DNA of 22,354 bases from STD2-77 sp964503935 (GCA_964503935.1 CAZDCJ010000014.1:1-22354); one strand, 5' to 3'; counted from the first letter of the stretch, positions 7,082-14,574 are shown. Numbers and translations: made by a program. The notes: generated by a model not told the origin, from the letters alone.

Positions 7082-8395
7082 ATGAAAATAACGAAAAAGG
7101 ACATATCCAAGATCCTATTGTTCATATTCCTAGCTGCGGCTGCCGCCGCTGCCGCCTTCTTTTATGAGCTCGTTTCCGTAAGCGGCGCCATCTTCTCCGA
7201 AGGCAAGAGCAGCAAGATATCCATGGTAAAGCAATTCAGCGAGATGATCATAAGTCCGGTCGAGAAGCTCGCGGGCGAAGAAGACGGGCAAATCAACATC
7301 CTCCTCCTCGGCTGTGGCGGCGAAGGACACAACGGCGGACAGCTCACAGATACCATCATGATCGCGAGCTTGAGGCCCGACACCGACGAGGCGGCGCTCC
7401 TCTCCATTCCCCGCGACCTCTACGTAGAAGTGGAAGGGACGGACATCCGCAGCAAAATCAATGCCGTCAAAGTCATGGGTGACAACAGCGCGCGGCATAA
7501 TGGCATCCAACTCCTCAAGCAGGTCGTAGAAGATGTCTCAGGCCTTCCTATCGATTATTACGTCCAGCTAGACTTCCAGGGCTTCATCAAAGTCATCGAC
7601 TCAGTCGGCGGCATCGATGTCTATCTGGAAAATGACATCAACGATCCGGCTTATCCTGATTTCAATAACGGCTACGATCCTTTCTATATCAAAAAAGGAT
7701 GGCACCACCTCGATGGCGCGGTGGCGCTCAAGGTGGCGCGCAGCCGGCACAGCACCATGGGAGACTTCGACCGCATCAAGCGCCAGCAGGAAGTGATCAA
7801 GGCATTCCGCCAGAAAATTTACGAGAGATATGCCTCCGCCGACCTGGGCGCCTTCACCGAAATCCTTTCTTCTGTCTCAGGAAATCTCATTACCGACATC
7901 GAGCCCAAAGAGATCCCGCGCTTCTATGGGATCGTCAAAGACATCAAGAGCAGTGATATCACCGCGACGACCGTAGACACCAAGACATACCTTACGAAGA
8001 TCAACGTCGGCCTCGGCTATTCCTTGACCGCGAAAGATGGAGATTATTCCGCCATCAACGAGCTGGGGGCTAACCTCTTCGACATGGAGATTTCCGAGAA
8101 AGAAAAAGTTGCCATCCTTTCCGAAGGCGCTCTTATTGCCATCGAGAACAGCTCCGGCTCCCCCGATACCGCTAATGTCGTCGCCGGCGACCTCGAAGGG
8201 CTCGGGCTGCGTATCATCAGCTCCACTAATGTGACCGGAGAGAATTTAAGTGGCGTGACTGTCTATTACAAAAAAGATGCAGATAAGCCCAAGACACTGG
8301 AATTCCTTATGAAAAGGTTCTCCGCCAAGCCCGAAATCCGCGAGAATCCGGATTCGCGCGCCGATTTCACGATCGTACTCGGAAAAGGATTTTGA
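7082..8395 (+). CDS. LytR-CpsA-Psr (LCP) family protein with LytR C-terminal domain
   Basis: The 437-residue protein has a basic N-terminus and one membrane segment with an Ala run (about 11-29). An extracytoplasmic LCP domain follows (about 70-265), then a LytR_C-type domain (about 345-437, from ALIAIENSSGSPDTANVVA to FTIVLGKGF). LCP hallmarks are INILLLGCGG, the Asp in LTDTIMIASL (D90), SIPRDLYV (R111, D112), and the Arg cluster KVARSRHSTMGDFDRIKRQQ (R220, R222, R231), which binds the pyrophosphate lipid. LCP enzymes transfer lipid-linked glycopolymers to peptidoglycan or other envelope acceptors. Here the polymer is unknown. The gene is alone between two promoters; pth follows with its own promoter overlapping this stop. 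Confidence 0.95.
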   Translation: MKITKKDISKILLFIFLAAAAAAAAFFYELVSVSGAIFSEGKSSKISMVKQFSEMIISPVEKLAGEEDGQINILLLGCGGEGHNGGQLTDTIMIASLRPDTDEAALLSIPRDLYVEVEGTDIRSKINAVKVMGDNSARHNGIQLLKQVVEDVSGLPIDYYVQLDFQGFIKVIDSVGGIDVYLENDINDPAYPDFNNGYDPFYIKKGWHHLDGAVALKVARSRHSTMGDFDRIKRQQEVIKAFRQKIYERYASADLGAFTEILSSVSGNLITDIEPKEIPRFYGIVKDIKSSDITATTVDTKTYLTKINVGLGYSLTAKDGDYSAINELGANLFDMEISEKEKVAILSEGALIAIENSSGSPDTANVVAGDLEGLGLRIISSTNVTGENLSGVTVYYKKDADKPKTLEFLMKRFSAKPEIRENPDSRADFTIVLGKGF

Positions 8396-8419
8396 TTTTA
8401 CAGGAAGCGATGGTACAAT
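8392..8419 (+). promoter_or_regulatory. Predicted promoter of pth
   Basis: TTGATT and TACAAT are separated by 16 bases, 39 bases before the pth ATG; the -35 box overlaps the stop codon of the LCP gene. Confidence 0.5.
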
Positions 8420-8458
8420 CCTATCTGTGAGCTCCAATATCAAGAATTAATATCATAT

Positions 8459-8989
8459 ATGAAGATAATCGTCGGACTGGGCAATATCGGGAAAGACTAC
8501 GAACACACGCGACATAACGCCGGCTTCATGGCGCTCGAACGCATAGCCGATGCGCTAAGTTTCGATGCCTTCCACCTCGAAGATAAATTCGAAGCGGAAA
8601 TTGCGCAGGGAAAGATAGGCGGCGAAAAAACACTTCTCGTGAAGCCTCAGACTTTCATGAATGCTTCCGGCCGCGCCGTAGCAAAGGTCCTCGGCTTCTA
8701 CAAGCAGGGTCCGCACGACCTCCTCGTCCTCCATGACGACCTCGATATCCCACTGGGAGAATGCCGCGCATCTCTCGGCAGCCGCTCCGCCGGACATAAG
8801 GGCGTACAGTCGATCATCGACTGCGTCGGCACCCAAGATTTCCGGCGTCTTCGTATCGGCATCAAAATTCCCGACCGAAAGATCCCGACCGAAAGATATG
8901 TACTTGCCAATTTCACGAAAGAAGAGATGGAGATGATCGAGAAGGTCATCGCCTCCTTTCCCGAGGCAATAAAAAAAGAGCTCATCTAG
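8459..8989 (+). CDS. pth: Peptidyl-tRNA hydrolase
   Basis: The 176-residue enzyme recycles peptidyl-tRNA dropped from ribosomes by cleaving the ester bond. Family signatures: IVGLGNIGKDYEHTRHNAGF (N9 and catalytic H19), VKPQTFMNASG (N68), HDDLDIPLG (D93 beside the active site) and GHKGVQSI (H113). The usual GLGNPG loop reads GLGNIG here, an Ile in place of the Pro. The chain ends soon after the last conserved helix, slightly shorter than the E. coli enzyme (194). No SD is seen; the leader ends atATG. Its last codons form the left arm of a terminator (8975-9000). Confidence 0.96.
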   Translation: MKIIVGLGNIGKDYEHTRHNAGFMALERIADALSFDAFHLEDKFEAEIAQGKIGGEKTLLVKPQTFMNASGRAVAKVLGFYKQGPHDLLVLHDDLDIPLGECRASLGSRSAGHKGVQSIIDCVGTQDFRRLRIGIKIPDRKIPTERYVLANFTKEEMEMIEKVIASFPEAIKKELI

Positions 8990-9006
8990 ACAAGCTCTTT
9001 TTCTTA
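8971..9006. terminator. Bidirectional intrinsic terminator at pth 3' end
   Basis: AAAGAGCT (8975-8982) pairs with AGCTCTTT (8993-9000) across a 10-base loop. A T-rich tail follows on the plus strand, and a run of seven T on the minus strand (8971-8977). It ends pth, and could also end a minus-strand transcript entering from the 9022-9246 region. Confidence 0.75.
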
Positions 9007-9016
9007 TATTTACTAT
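8987..9016 (+). promoter_or_regulatory. Possible promoter for structured leader and dprA
   Basis: TAGACA and TACTAT are spaced by 18 bases. The expected start near 9022 coincides with the first base of the long stem of the structured element at 9022-9138. The -35 is inside the pth terminator loop. Match is moderate. Confidence 0.35.
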
Positions 9017-9021
9017 CGTAC

Positions 9022-9138
9022 ACTATCCTGCTTATAAGCTCAAAATATGAATCACATGGACTCCTATCTTGATTTGCAGCTACTCACAAAAGGCCTAGGA
9101 GGGGTGGCTTTTGCTTTTACGCTCATAAACAGGATAGT
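9022..9138 (+). ncRNA. Candidate pseudoknotted structured RNA, copy A (dprA leader)
   Basis: A long stem pairs ACTATCCTGCTTATAAGC (9022-9039) with GCTCATAAACAGGATAGT (9121-9138), with two mismatches. Inside, AGCTACTC (9078-9085) pairs with GGGTGGCT (9102-9109). CTCCTA (9061-9066) pairs with TAGGAG (9096-9101) in the loop, forming a pseudoknot whose strand abuts the second helix. Copy B at 15573-15678 shares sequence blocks (GCTTTTGCTT before GCTCATAA; GCAGCTACTC versus ACAGCCACTC) and the same topology with different paired bases. The strand is chosen because in this orientation both copies precede a gene. No terminator separates this copy from dprA. A minus-strand promoter at 9218-9246 leaves antisense transcription possible. 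It matches no RNA family I know by sight. Confidence 0.5.
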
Positions 9139-9217
9139 ATACGCTAATTTCTTCGGTTTTCAATCATTTTAGGCGTACTTTCCAGGCTAGTTTTCCTTTA
9201 CAGCCACCTAACACAGA

Positions 9218-9246
9218 ATATTAGCATAGCTTTTAAAATATGTCAA
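9218..9246 (-). promoter_or_regulatory. Possible antisense promoter at dprA start
   Basis: On the minus strand TTGACA and TAATAT are spaced by 17 bases. The -35 box is the reverse complement of the dprA start (ATGTCAA), so it may be accidental. If real, its transcript would cross copy A and stop at the T7 tail of the terminator at 8971-9000. Confidence 0.35.
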
Positions 9247-10331
9247 TACCCGACGCCAAGTATTATAATTCTTTTAATCTGCTCCCCCAAATAGGCCCCA
9301 TCCGCCTCGGAAAGCTGCGGGCGCATTTTCCTACGCTGGAAGATGCGTGGAAAGCGGATTCCGGGGAATATCTGGCTGCCGGAATCGAAGAGAAGATCGC
9401 GGAAAAGATAGCTGCGAACCGCAAAAGTATAGATCCGGATGCGGAATGGGAAAAGATCGAGCAGGAGGGTATCCGGATCATCATCCAGAACGACGAAGAA
9501 TATCCCGAAGAACTCCTCGAGATATCTTCCCCGCCCGCCATGCTCTATGCGAGAGGAAATATCCTCCCGGGCGAATTCCGCCTCGGCATCGTAGGATCGC
9601 GCAAAATCTCCGACTATGGCAAACGGGCCGCGGAAGATTTCGCGAGAGAGCTTTCGGGAAACGGCGTGACACTCGTAAGCGGCATGGCCTATGGCGTCGA
9701 TTCCATCGCTCATTATTATTGCCTCAGGAATGGCGGCCGGCTTATCGCGGTCCTGGGAGGCGGCATTGATGAGAAAAGTATCTATCCGTCCAGCAACCGC
9801 CGCGCCGCGCAGGAGATAGCCTCGTCCGGCTGCGTCCTCAGTGAATACCCCATCGGCACGCCGCCCCTCAAGCAGCATTTCCCCGCCCGCAACCGCATCA
9901 TCAGCGGCATCTCAAAAGGCGTCCTCGTCATCGAGGCGACGCAGACTTCCGGCTCGCTCATCACCGCCCGCTTTGCCCTCGAGCAGAACCGCGAAGTCTT
10001 CGCCGTACCCGGCAGCATCTATTCCAGGAATTCGGAAGGAACGAACAATCTCATCCGCATGGGGGCCCATCCCGTCACCCGGCCGGAAGAAATACTGGAG
10101 GAATTCAATCTCGAACTCGACCCCCGGATCAAAGAAGCCAAGAGGATCCTGCCCGACACCCCAGAAGAAGAGGCTATCCTGGTTGCCCTTTCTCCGGAAG
10201 AAGCCATACATATCGATAAGCTTGCCATAAAAATAGAAATGAAAACCGCCACCCTCTCCTCGCTCCTTACTCTCATGGAGATTAAAGGCATGGTCCGCGA
10301 CATCGGCGGTATGCGGTATATAAAAAAATAA
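9240..10331 (+). CDS. dprA: DNA-processing protein DprA
   Basis: The 363-residue protein loads RecA onto incoming single-stranded DNA during natural transformation. It shows an N-terminal helix-hairpin-helix/SAM-like region (about 1-60, LLPQIGPIRLGKLRAHF). The Rossmann-like DprA core follows (about 75-290): PPAMLYARGN, GIVGSRKISDYG, VSGMAYGVDSIAH, AVLGGGID, the PPLKQHFPARNRIISG block, and VIEATQTSGSLITARFALEQ. A C-terminal winged-helix domain is at about 300-363 (PEEEAILVALSPEEAIHIDKLA). All core motifs look intact. The ATG at 9240 has no SD, and the leader contains structured element A. It probably stands alone, since the downstream gene is convergent. Confidence 0.96.
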   Translation: MSIPDAKYYNSFNLLPQIGPIRLGKLRAHFPTLEDAWKADSGEYLAAGIEEKIAEKIAANRKSIDPDAEWEKIEQEGIRIIIQNDEEYPEELLEISSPPAMLYARGNILPGEFRLGIVGSRKISDYGKRAAEDFARELSGNGVTLVSGMAYGVDSIAHYYCLRNGGRLIAVLGGGIDEKSIYPSSNRRAAQEIASSGCVLSEYPIGTPPLKQHFPARNRIISGISKGVLVIEATQTSGSLITARFALEQNREVFAVPGSIYSRNSEGTNNLIRMGAHPVTRPEEILEEFNLELDPRIKEAKRILPDTPEEEAILVALSPEEAIHIDKLAIKIEMKTATLSSLLTLMEIKGMVRDIGGMRYIKK

Positions 10332-10351
10332 AGCCGGATGCATTTTCCGGC
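10322..10351 (-). terminator. Terminator for the 80-residue coiled-coil gene
   Basis: GCCGGA (10333-10338) pairs with TCCGGC (10346-10351). On the minus strand the stem is followed by TTTATTTTTTTA, which overlaps the dprA stop. The plus-strand side lacks a T-tract. Confidence 0.65.
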
Positions 10352-10386
10352 CTGCTCGTTTCATTATTCGGATGCGAAAGACCAAT

Positions 10387-10629
10387 CTAAGGGATCTCTT
10401 CCAGTGCCCTTTCCCGCCTATCTTCCCGGAGTTGTGTCGGACTCTTCAGTTCGGGAAATCGCTTTCGTATCTTGACCGCCTTCCTGGCGATATTTAACGC
10501 GTTCCCATATTCTACCACCGCCAGAAGTTCCTCGAGGGCCTGCTTCAGTTCCTCATTTTCCTTTTCAAGCGGATTCATGCCTCTTTGCAGGCGACTAAAC
10601 AACGCCAAAAAATAATCTCCTACACTCAT
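10387..10629 (-). CDS. Small coiled-coil hypothetical protein
   Basis: The 80-residue, strongly charged protein is predicted to be mostly helical. Residues about 20-45 (LEKENEELKQALEELLAVVE) show a heptad-like pattern, then a basic stretch (ARKAVKIRKRFPELK) and a mixed-charge tail. I do not recognise the family. Evidence that it is real: a near-perfect SD (GAGGAGG, 7 bases before the ATG), a promoter at 10665-10692 and a terminator just past the stop, making a complete single-gene unit convergent with dprA. Confidence 0.75.
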   Translation of the reverse strand: MSVGDYFLALFSRLQRGMNPLEKENEELKQALEELLAVVEYGNALNIARKAVKIRKRFPELKSPTQLREDRRERALEEIP

Positions 10630-10664
10630 CTTGCTTCCTCCTCAATATCCAATTTCATACCCCC

Positions 10665-10692
10665 GATATAGCGGTTATCCGACGTACGTCAA
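10665..10692 (-). promoter_or_regulatory. Predicted promoter of 80-residue gene
   Basis: TTGACG and TATATC on the minus strand are spaced by 16 bases, 35 bases before the ATG and upstream of a strong SD. Confidence 0.55.
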
Positions 10693-10725
10693 TTCTTCCG
10701 GCTTTTTTCGTAAAGAATACGAGAC

Positions 10726-10755
10726 AAAAAATAATCGGATATGGATATATCCGAT
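10726..10755 (-). terminator. Terminator after lipoprotein/membrane-peptide genes
   Basis: ATCGGATAT (10734-10742) pairs perfectly with ATATCCGAT (10747-10755) around a 4-base loop, with TTATTTTTTG following on the minus strand. Confidence 0.7.
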
Positions 10756-10811
10756 TTCTGATTTTCCGGGACCCCGTCCCGACCTCTTTCAGTTTCTTCC
10801 ATAATTTCCCT

Positions 10812-10904
10812 TCACCGCGCCTTCTTCTGCTTATTTATGCATACGCATTGGGCAATGACTGCCAAGGCCAGCATGAAGAATAATACTATAAGGACATGCG
10901 TCAT
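10812..10904 (-). CDS. 30-residue single-span membrane peptide
   Basis: An ATG at 10904 opens a 30-codon frame: short N-terminus (MTHV), a hydrophobic span (LIVLFFMLALAVIAQCVC) and a basic tail (NKQKKAR). The layout is typical of a small membrane protein with its C-terminus inside. It is supported by a strong SD (GGAGGA, 7 bases before the ATG) and the terminator downstream. It overlaps the 3' end of the upstream lipoprotein frame by 74 bases in another register. Function unknown; it could be a small regulator or toxin-like peptide, but nothing here proves either. Confidence 0.6.
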   Translation of the reverse strand: MTHVLIVLFFMLALAVIAQCVCINKQKKAR

Positions 10905-11280
10905 CTGGAATCCTCCTTTTTTTGTATCCCAATTTGATCTTCTTCTCATCTCCTGCGGCCGAAACTTCTGCGGCTGGAAGAAATTTTCTTCTGAGGCTGT
11001 GCGGGTTTTTGACCGGATCCGCCACGTCGACGACATTCTTCTCGCCCGTACTCTTTCCGGTATCCGTACTATAGGCATTTCTGGTACTACGATAAGGACT
11101 GCCTGAAGAGCCTGAATCGCCATGATTTCCGAAGAATACATGATAGAGCCACATATTCCTCCAAAAATGGCTGCCCGACCCTTCTTCGTACGCCGAAGTG
11201 TTATTTGCATCGCAATACTCATCGCTGCCACTTCCCATGCATCCGCCTAAAGAAACAGTCAGTACCATGAATGCTACCAA
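10831..11280 (-). CDS. Putative lipoprotein with amber codon in its signal region (possible pseudogene)
   Basis: The 149-residue frame from a TTG at 11280 (or an ATG at 11268) opens with a hydrophobic stretch ending in a lipobox (VSLGGC), then a Ser/Gly/Asn-rich exported region with an aromatic patch (WRNMWLYHVFFGN) and a basic C-terminus. As read, the signal peptide lacks the usual positive N-region. Reading upstream in frame gives exactly that: KKTKSRKTI, then a TAG at 11284-11286, then ILVAFMVLTVSLGGC. A TTG at 11325 with a good SD (AGGAG, 8 bases before) would start it. TAG is a true stop elsewhere here (pth, 21476-21682), so the gene may carry a nonsense mutation or a base error. The last 25 codons overlap the membrane-peptide gene. 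Confidence 0.5.
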   Translation of the reverse strand: MVAFMVLTVSLGGCMGSGSDEYCDANNTSAYEEGSGSHFWRNMWLYHVFFGNHGDSGSSGSPYRSTRNAYSTDTGKSTGEKNVVDVADPVKNPHSLRRKFLPAAEVSAAGDEKKIKLGYKKRRIPDDACPYSIILHAGLGSHCPMRMHK

Positions 11281-11395
11281 GATCTATATCGTTTTTCTGC
11301 TTTTTGTCTTTTTACAAGAGTACAACTCAATCGCTCCTGTCGGCATCGGATCAATGCCGATTCTCAAAAAATGTAAGGGTTCTTGCCCTATAGCT

Positions 11396-11424
11396 AATCT
11401 ATACAGTTGACACTCTCAAGTCAA
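11396..11424 (-). promoter_or_regulatory. Predicted promoter of lipoprotein gene
   Basis: TTGACT and TAGATT on the minus strand are spaced by 17 bases. Its -35 region overlaps the topA promoter, and the leader holds a stem (TCGGCAT with ATGCCGA) just before the SD. Confidence 0.55.
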
Positions 11425-11435
11425 GAAGGTAAAGT
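11407..11435 (+). promoter_or_regulatory. Predicted promoter of topA
   Basis: TTGACA and TAAAGT are spaced by 17 bases, 47 bases before the topA ATG. It runs divergently over the lipoprotein-gene promoter. Confidence 0.6.
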
Positions 11436-11482
11436 GAAAAATAGTTAATGATTTTCATATATAAGTATTAATTTTCGCATAT

Positions 11483-13705
11483 ATGTCAAAGAAACTCATC
11501 ATCGTAGAGTCCCCGACAAAAGCCAAGACAATCTCCAAGTTTCTGGACAAAAGTTACGCAGTCAAATCGTCTTTCGGACATCTCCGGGACCTGCCCAAGA
11601 GCAAGCTCGGAGTGGATGTGGATAACGATTTCGAACCACAATATGTCATCAGCCCCAAATCCAAGAAGATCGCGAGCGAACTGAAGGGTCTCGCCAAGGA
11701 ATCAGACGAAATAATACTCGCAAGCGATGAGGACCGCGAAGGAGAGGCGATCTCCTGGCACCTCGCGCAGATCCTGGGGCTCGACCTCACGGGCAAGAGC
11801 AAAACCAAGAAAGGATACAAACGCATCGTCTTCCATGAAATTACTAAAGGAGCTATCCTCTCCGCGCTCGAGAACCCGCGAGAACTCGACCTCAACCTCG
11901 TAGACGCCCAGCAGGCCCGCCGGGTCCTGGACCGTCTCGTGGGTTACGAGCTCTCCCCCCTCCTCTGGAAGAAGATCCGCTATGGCCTTTCTGCAGGAAG
12001 GGTGCAGTCCGTCGCGGTACGACTCATCGTAGAAAAGGAGCGCGAGATCCGGGCCTTCAAAGCGGACGAATATTGGGAAATAAACTCCGACCTCAGGAAG
12101 AACGGAACTGACGAGAATTTCCTGGCCAAGCTCGTGAAAATCGAGAATAAGACTCTCAAGAAACTCGACATCAAGACGAAAGACGAGGCTGAGAAGATCA
12201 AGGCGGATCTCGAGAAAGAGAAGTACGCCATCGACAAGATCGAGAAGAAAGAGACTAAGAAGAACCCGCTGCCTCCTTTCACTACCAGCACGCTCCAGCA
12301 GGCCGCGAACAACCGCCTCGGCTACAGCTCCAAACAGACGATGATGGTCGCCCAGCAGCTATACGAGGGAATCCAGCTAGGGAGCGGCGGCGCCGTCGGT
12401 CTTATCACCTATATGCGTACTGACTCTCTGAATCTGAGCCGGGAGTCGCAGGATGTGGCCAAGAATTACATCGTCAACCATTTCGGACCCGAATACGCCG
12501 AAGAGCGGCACTTCAAGACCAAGAGCAAAGGCGCGCAAGAAGCTCACGAGGCCATCCGCCCCACCGACCCGGCGCGCACTCCCGAAAGCATCAAGGAACA
12601 TCTCGACCCCAAGCAATACAAGCTCTACACGCTTATCTGGCAGCGGATGCTTGCCTCGCAGATGGCTAGCGCCGTGAGCGACCTCACGACCATCGAGGTG
12701 GCGGCCGGCAAATACGGGCTTCGCGCGAGCGGCTCTATCATCAAGTTCGACGGCTTCATGCGCGTCTATCCGATGAAGAGCGAGGAGGTATTCTTCCCGC
12801 AGCTCAAAGAGAAGGAAAAGCTCGACCTCCTGAAAGTCCTCGCCGAGCAGCACTTCACGCAGCCGCCGGCCAGATACAACGAAGCCAGCCTCGTCAAAGC
12901 GCTGGAAGCCTCCGGCATCGGCCGTCCTTCCACTTACGCGCCTATCATCTCCACCATCCAGGAGCGCGGCTATGTCAAGAAAGAAGAGAAGCGCTTCATG
13001 CCGGAAGAGATCGGCTTCATCGTCAACGACTTCCTGGTCGAGCATTTTCCCGACATCGTAGACATCGAGTTCACCGCCAAGATGGAGGAGGACCTCGACA
13101 AGGTCGCCGAAGGACAGCAGGAATGGCACAAGCTGATGCGGGATTTCTATGGTCCTTTCAGCAAGAACCTTAGCGCCAAGGAAAAGTCTATCGATAAGAA
13201 AGCCATCACCGAAGAGAAGACGGACGAGAAATGCCCCGAATGCGGCTCGCCGATGATAATCAAGCTGGGGCGCTTCGGCAAATTCATGGCCTGCAGCAAT
13301 TACCCGACCTGCAAGACTACCAAGCCGATGGGAGAAGAGAAGAAGCTGATTGAGGAATTCTCGGGCGAGACCTGCGATAAATGCGGCAAGCCGATGGTAG
13401 TGAAGCGCGGCCGTTTCGGTGCTTTCCTCGGCTGTTCCGGATATCCGGAGTGTAAGAATATCAAGTCTATCGCTAAACCGACCGGCGCCAAATGCCCGGA
13501 GTGCGGCAAGGGCGATATCGTGGAGAAGAAATCCAAGGCCGGAAGAGCCTTCTACGGCTGCAACAATTATCCGGAGTGCAAATTCGCCATGTGGCAGAAA
13601 CCGACCGGCGAGAAATGCCCCGAATGCGGCAATCTCATGGTGTTCGCCGCAAAGGGCAGGGTCATCTGTTCGAACAAGGAATGCAAGTTTGAGAAAGAAA
13701 ATTGA
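11483..13705 (+). CDS. topA: DNA topoisomerase I (type IA)
   Basis: The 740-residue enzyme relaxes negative supercoils by single-strand passage. The Toprim domain is N-terminal (LIIVESPTKAKTISKFL at 5-21; ASDEDREGEAISWHL with the acidic metal-binding triad). The transesterification domain follows, with the catalytic tyrosine in GLITYMRTDSLNLSR (Y310), then EAHEAIRPTD and SGIGRPSTYAPIISTI. The C-terminus holds four zinc-ribbon modules of the CxxC...C...C type (from about 580), beginning CPECGSPMI, CDKCGKPMV, CPECGKGDI and CPECGNLMV. The last module is shorter and ends the protein. The start has no SD; the leader ends catatATG. It stands alone behind its promoter. Confidence 0.97.
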   Translation: MSKKLIIVESPTKAKTISKFLDKSYAVKSSFGHLRDLPKSKLGVDVDNDFEPQYVISPKSKKIASELKGLAKESDEIILASDEDREGEAISWHLAQILGLDLTGKSKTKKGYKRIVFHEITKGAILSALENPRELDLNLVDAQQARRVLDRLVGYELSPLLWKKIRYGLSAGRVQSVAVRLIVEKEREIRAFKADEYWEINSDLRKNGTDENFLAKLVKIENKTLKKLDIKTKDEAEKIKADLEKEKYAIDKIEKKETKKNPLPPFTTSTLQQAANNRLGYSSKQTMMVAQQLYEGIQLGSGGAVGLITYMRTDSLNLSRESQDVAKNYIVNHFGPEYAEERHFKTKSKGAQEAHEAIRPTDPARTPESIKEHLDPKQYKLYTLIWQRMLASQMASAVSDLTTIEVAAGKYGLRASGSIIKFDGFMRVYPMKSEEVFFPQLKEKEKLDLLKVLAEQHFTQPPARYNEASLVKALEASGIGRPSTYAPIISTIQERGYVKKEEKRFMPEEIGFIVNDFLVEHFPDIVDIEFTAKMEEDLDKVAEGQQEWHKLMRDFYGPFSKNLSAKEKSIDKKAITEEKTDEKCPECGSPMIIKLGRFGKFMACSNYPTCKTTKPMGEEKKLIEEFSGETCDKCGKPMVVKRGRFGAFLGCSGYPECKNIKSIAKPTGAKCPECGKGDIVEKKSKAGRAFYGCNNYPECKFAMWQKPTGEKCPECGNLMVFAAKGRVICSNKECKFEKEN

Positions 13706-13756
13706 TTCGAATCTGACATTCCATAAAGAATACTAAGCTAAATCTAATATCCTGAC

Positions 13757-13969
13757 ATGAAGACGAACAAAACAAACGATGCTGTTACCGGTCCGAAGAG
13801 TGACAAGATGAAAGCGCATTATTTTTTCGAATTGATCTATATTACGCTGACGATATGTTATTTCCTCTCGCATCCAATCAATATGTCCGAACCGCTCGAC
13901 CTGATACTGATCCTTATCCCAGTCTTCTGGATATCAATAAGTTTCCTGATTTATAAAAAGGAAAAATAA
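13757..13969 (+). CDS. Small two-span membrane protein
   Basis: The 70-residue frame has a polar Lys-rich N-terminus (1-20) and two hydrophobic segments (about 23-38, FFELIYITLTICYFL; about 47-65, LDLILILIPVFWISISFLI), then a basic tail KKEK. That implies a hairpin with both ends in the cytoplasm. No SD is seen, as for most genes nearby. It sits between topA and pheA on the same strand, 52 bases after topA and 30 bases before pheA. I do not recognise the family. Confidence 0.6.
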   Translation: MKTNKTNDAVTGPKSDKMKAHYFFELIYITLTICYFLSHPINMSEPLDLILILIPVFWISISFLIYKKEK

Positions 13970-13998
13970 GACAAATCACTGCCTAAAGGACAAAACAT

Positions 13999-14565
13999 AT
14001 GCAAGATACGTTGATCGGCGTCTCAGGCGCCCTCGGCAGTTTTTCCGAGCAAGCAGCACGAGAGTATTGCCGTAAGAACAATATCAAAGATTACAAACTC
14101 GAATATCTTATCTCCGTCCCGAACGTCCTTGCCGCGCTCGACGCGGGCGAGATCGACATGGGCATATTCCCTATCGAGAACTCCAACGGCGGTATCGTGA
14201 TCGAGAGCGTCTATGCCATGAGCCGGCACCTCTTTGAAATTAAGGAATTATTTGAAATCCCCGTCATTCACTGTCTGCTTGCGGTACGCGGGACTAAGAT
14301 CGAAAACATCAAGGCAATCGCCTCCCATGACCAGGCGCTCAAGCAATGTAAGATGTTCCTTCGCCGCCGCTTCCCCAATGCGGAAATCATCGAGCGCGAC
14401 GATACGGCCAAAGCCGCCCGCGACCTCTCGGAAGGTGTGCTCTCGCCAGATACCGCCGTCCTCGCCCCGGAAAACTGCGCTGAGCTCTACGGCCTCGAGA
14501 TCCTTGAGAAAGGAGTCCAGGACCTCAAATTCAATTTCACCAGCTTCCTCGCCGTAACAAAGTAA
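13999..14565 (+). CDS. pheA: Prephenate dehydratase, catalytic domain only
   Basis: The 188-residue protein matches the PDT domain, which converts prephenate to phenylpyruvate for phenylalanine synthesis. Motifs: GALGSFSEQAAREY (about 10-23), GIFPIENSNGGIV (55-67), SHDQALKQCKMFL (about 109-121) and the catalytic-region FNFTSFLAV (NxTxF) near the end. The C-terminal ACT domain, which gives phenylalanine feedback inhibition in most homologues, is absent; the chain stops just after the catalytic motif. A modest SD (AAGGA) lies 9 bases before the ATG. No chorismate mutase or other shikimate gene is in this window, but a class I aminotransferase that could amidate phenylpyruvate-type keto acids lies 2.6 kb away. 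Identification is firm, in-cell use uncertain. Confidence 0.93.
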   Translation: MQDTLIGVSGALGSFSEQAAREYCRKNNIKDYKLEYLISVPNVLAALDAGEIDMGIFPIENSNGGIVIESVYAMSRHLFEIKELFEIPVIHCLLAVRGTKIENIKAIASHDQALKQCKMFLRRRFPNAEIIERDDTAKAARDLSEGVLSPDTAVLAPENCAELYGLEILEKGVQDLKFNFTSFLAVTK

Positions 14566-14574
14566 CATTCGGAC

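Noticed and set aside
9022..9138. Element A as tRNA, tmRNA, SRP RNA or RNase P RNA
   Set aside because: It lacks a T-arm TTCGA block, a CCA end, the SRP GGTCAGG-GGAA loop and the RNase P GAGGAAAGTCC core, and it is too short for tmRNA or RNase P RNA.
12377..13129. A 250-codon minus-strand open frame within topA
   Set aside because: It is the antisense shadow of topA codons; it has no SD, promoter or recognisable domain.
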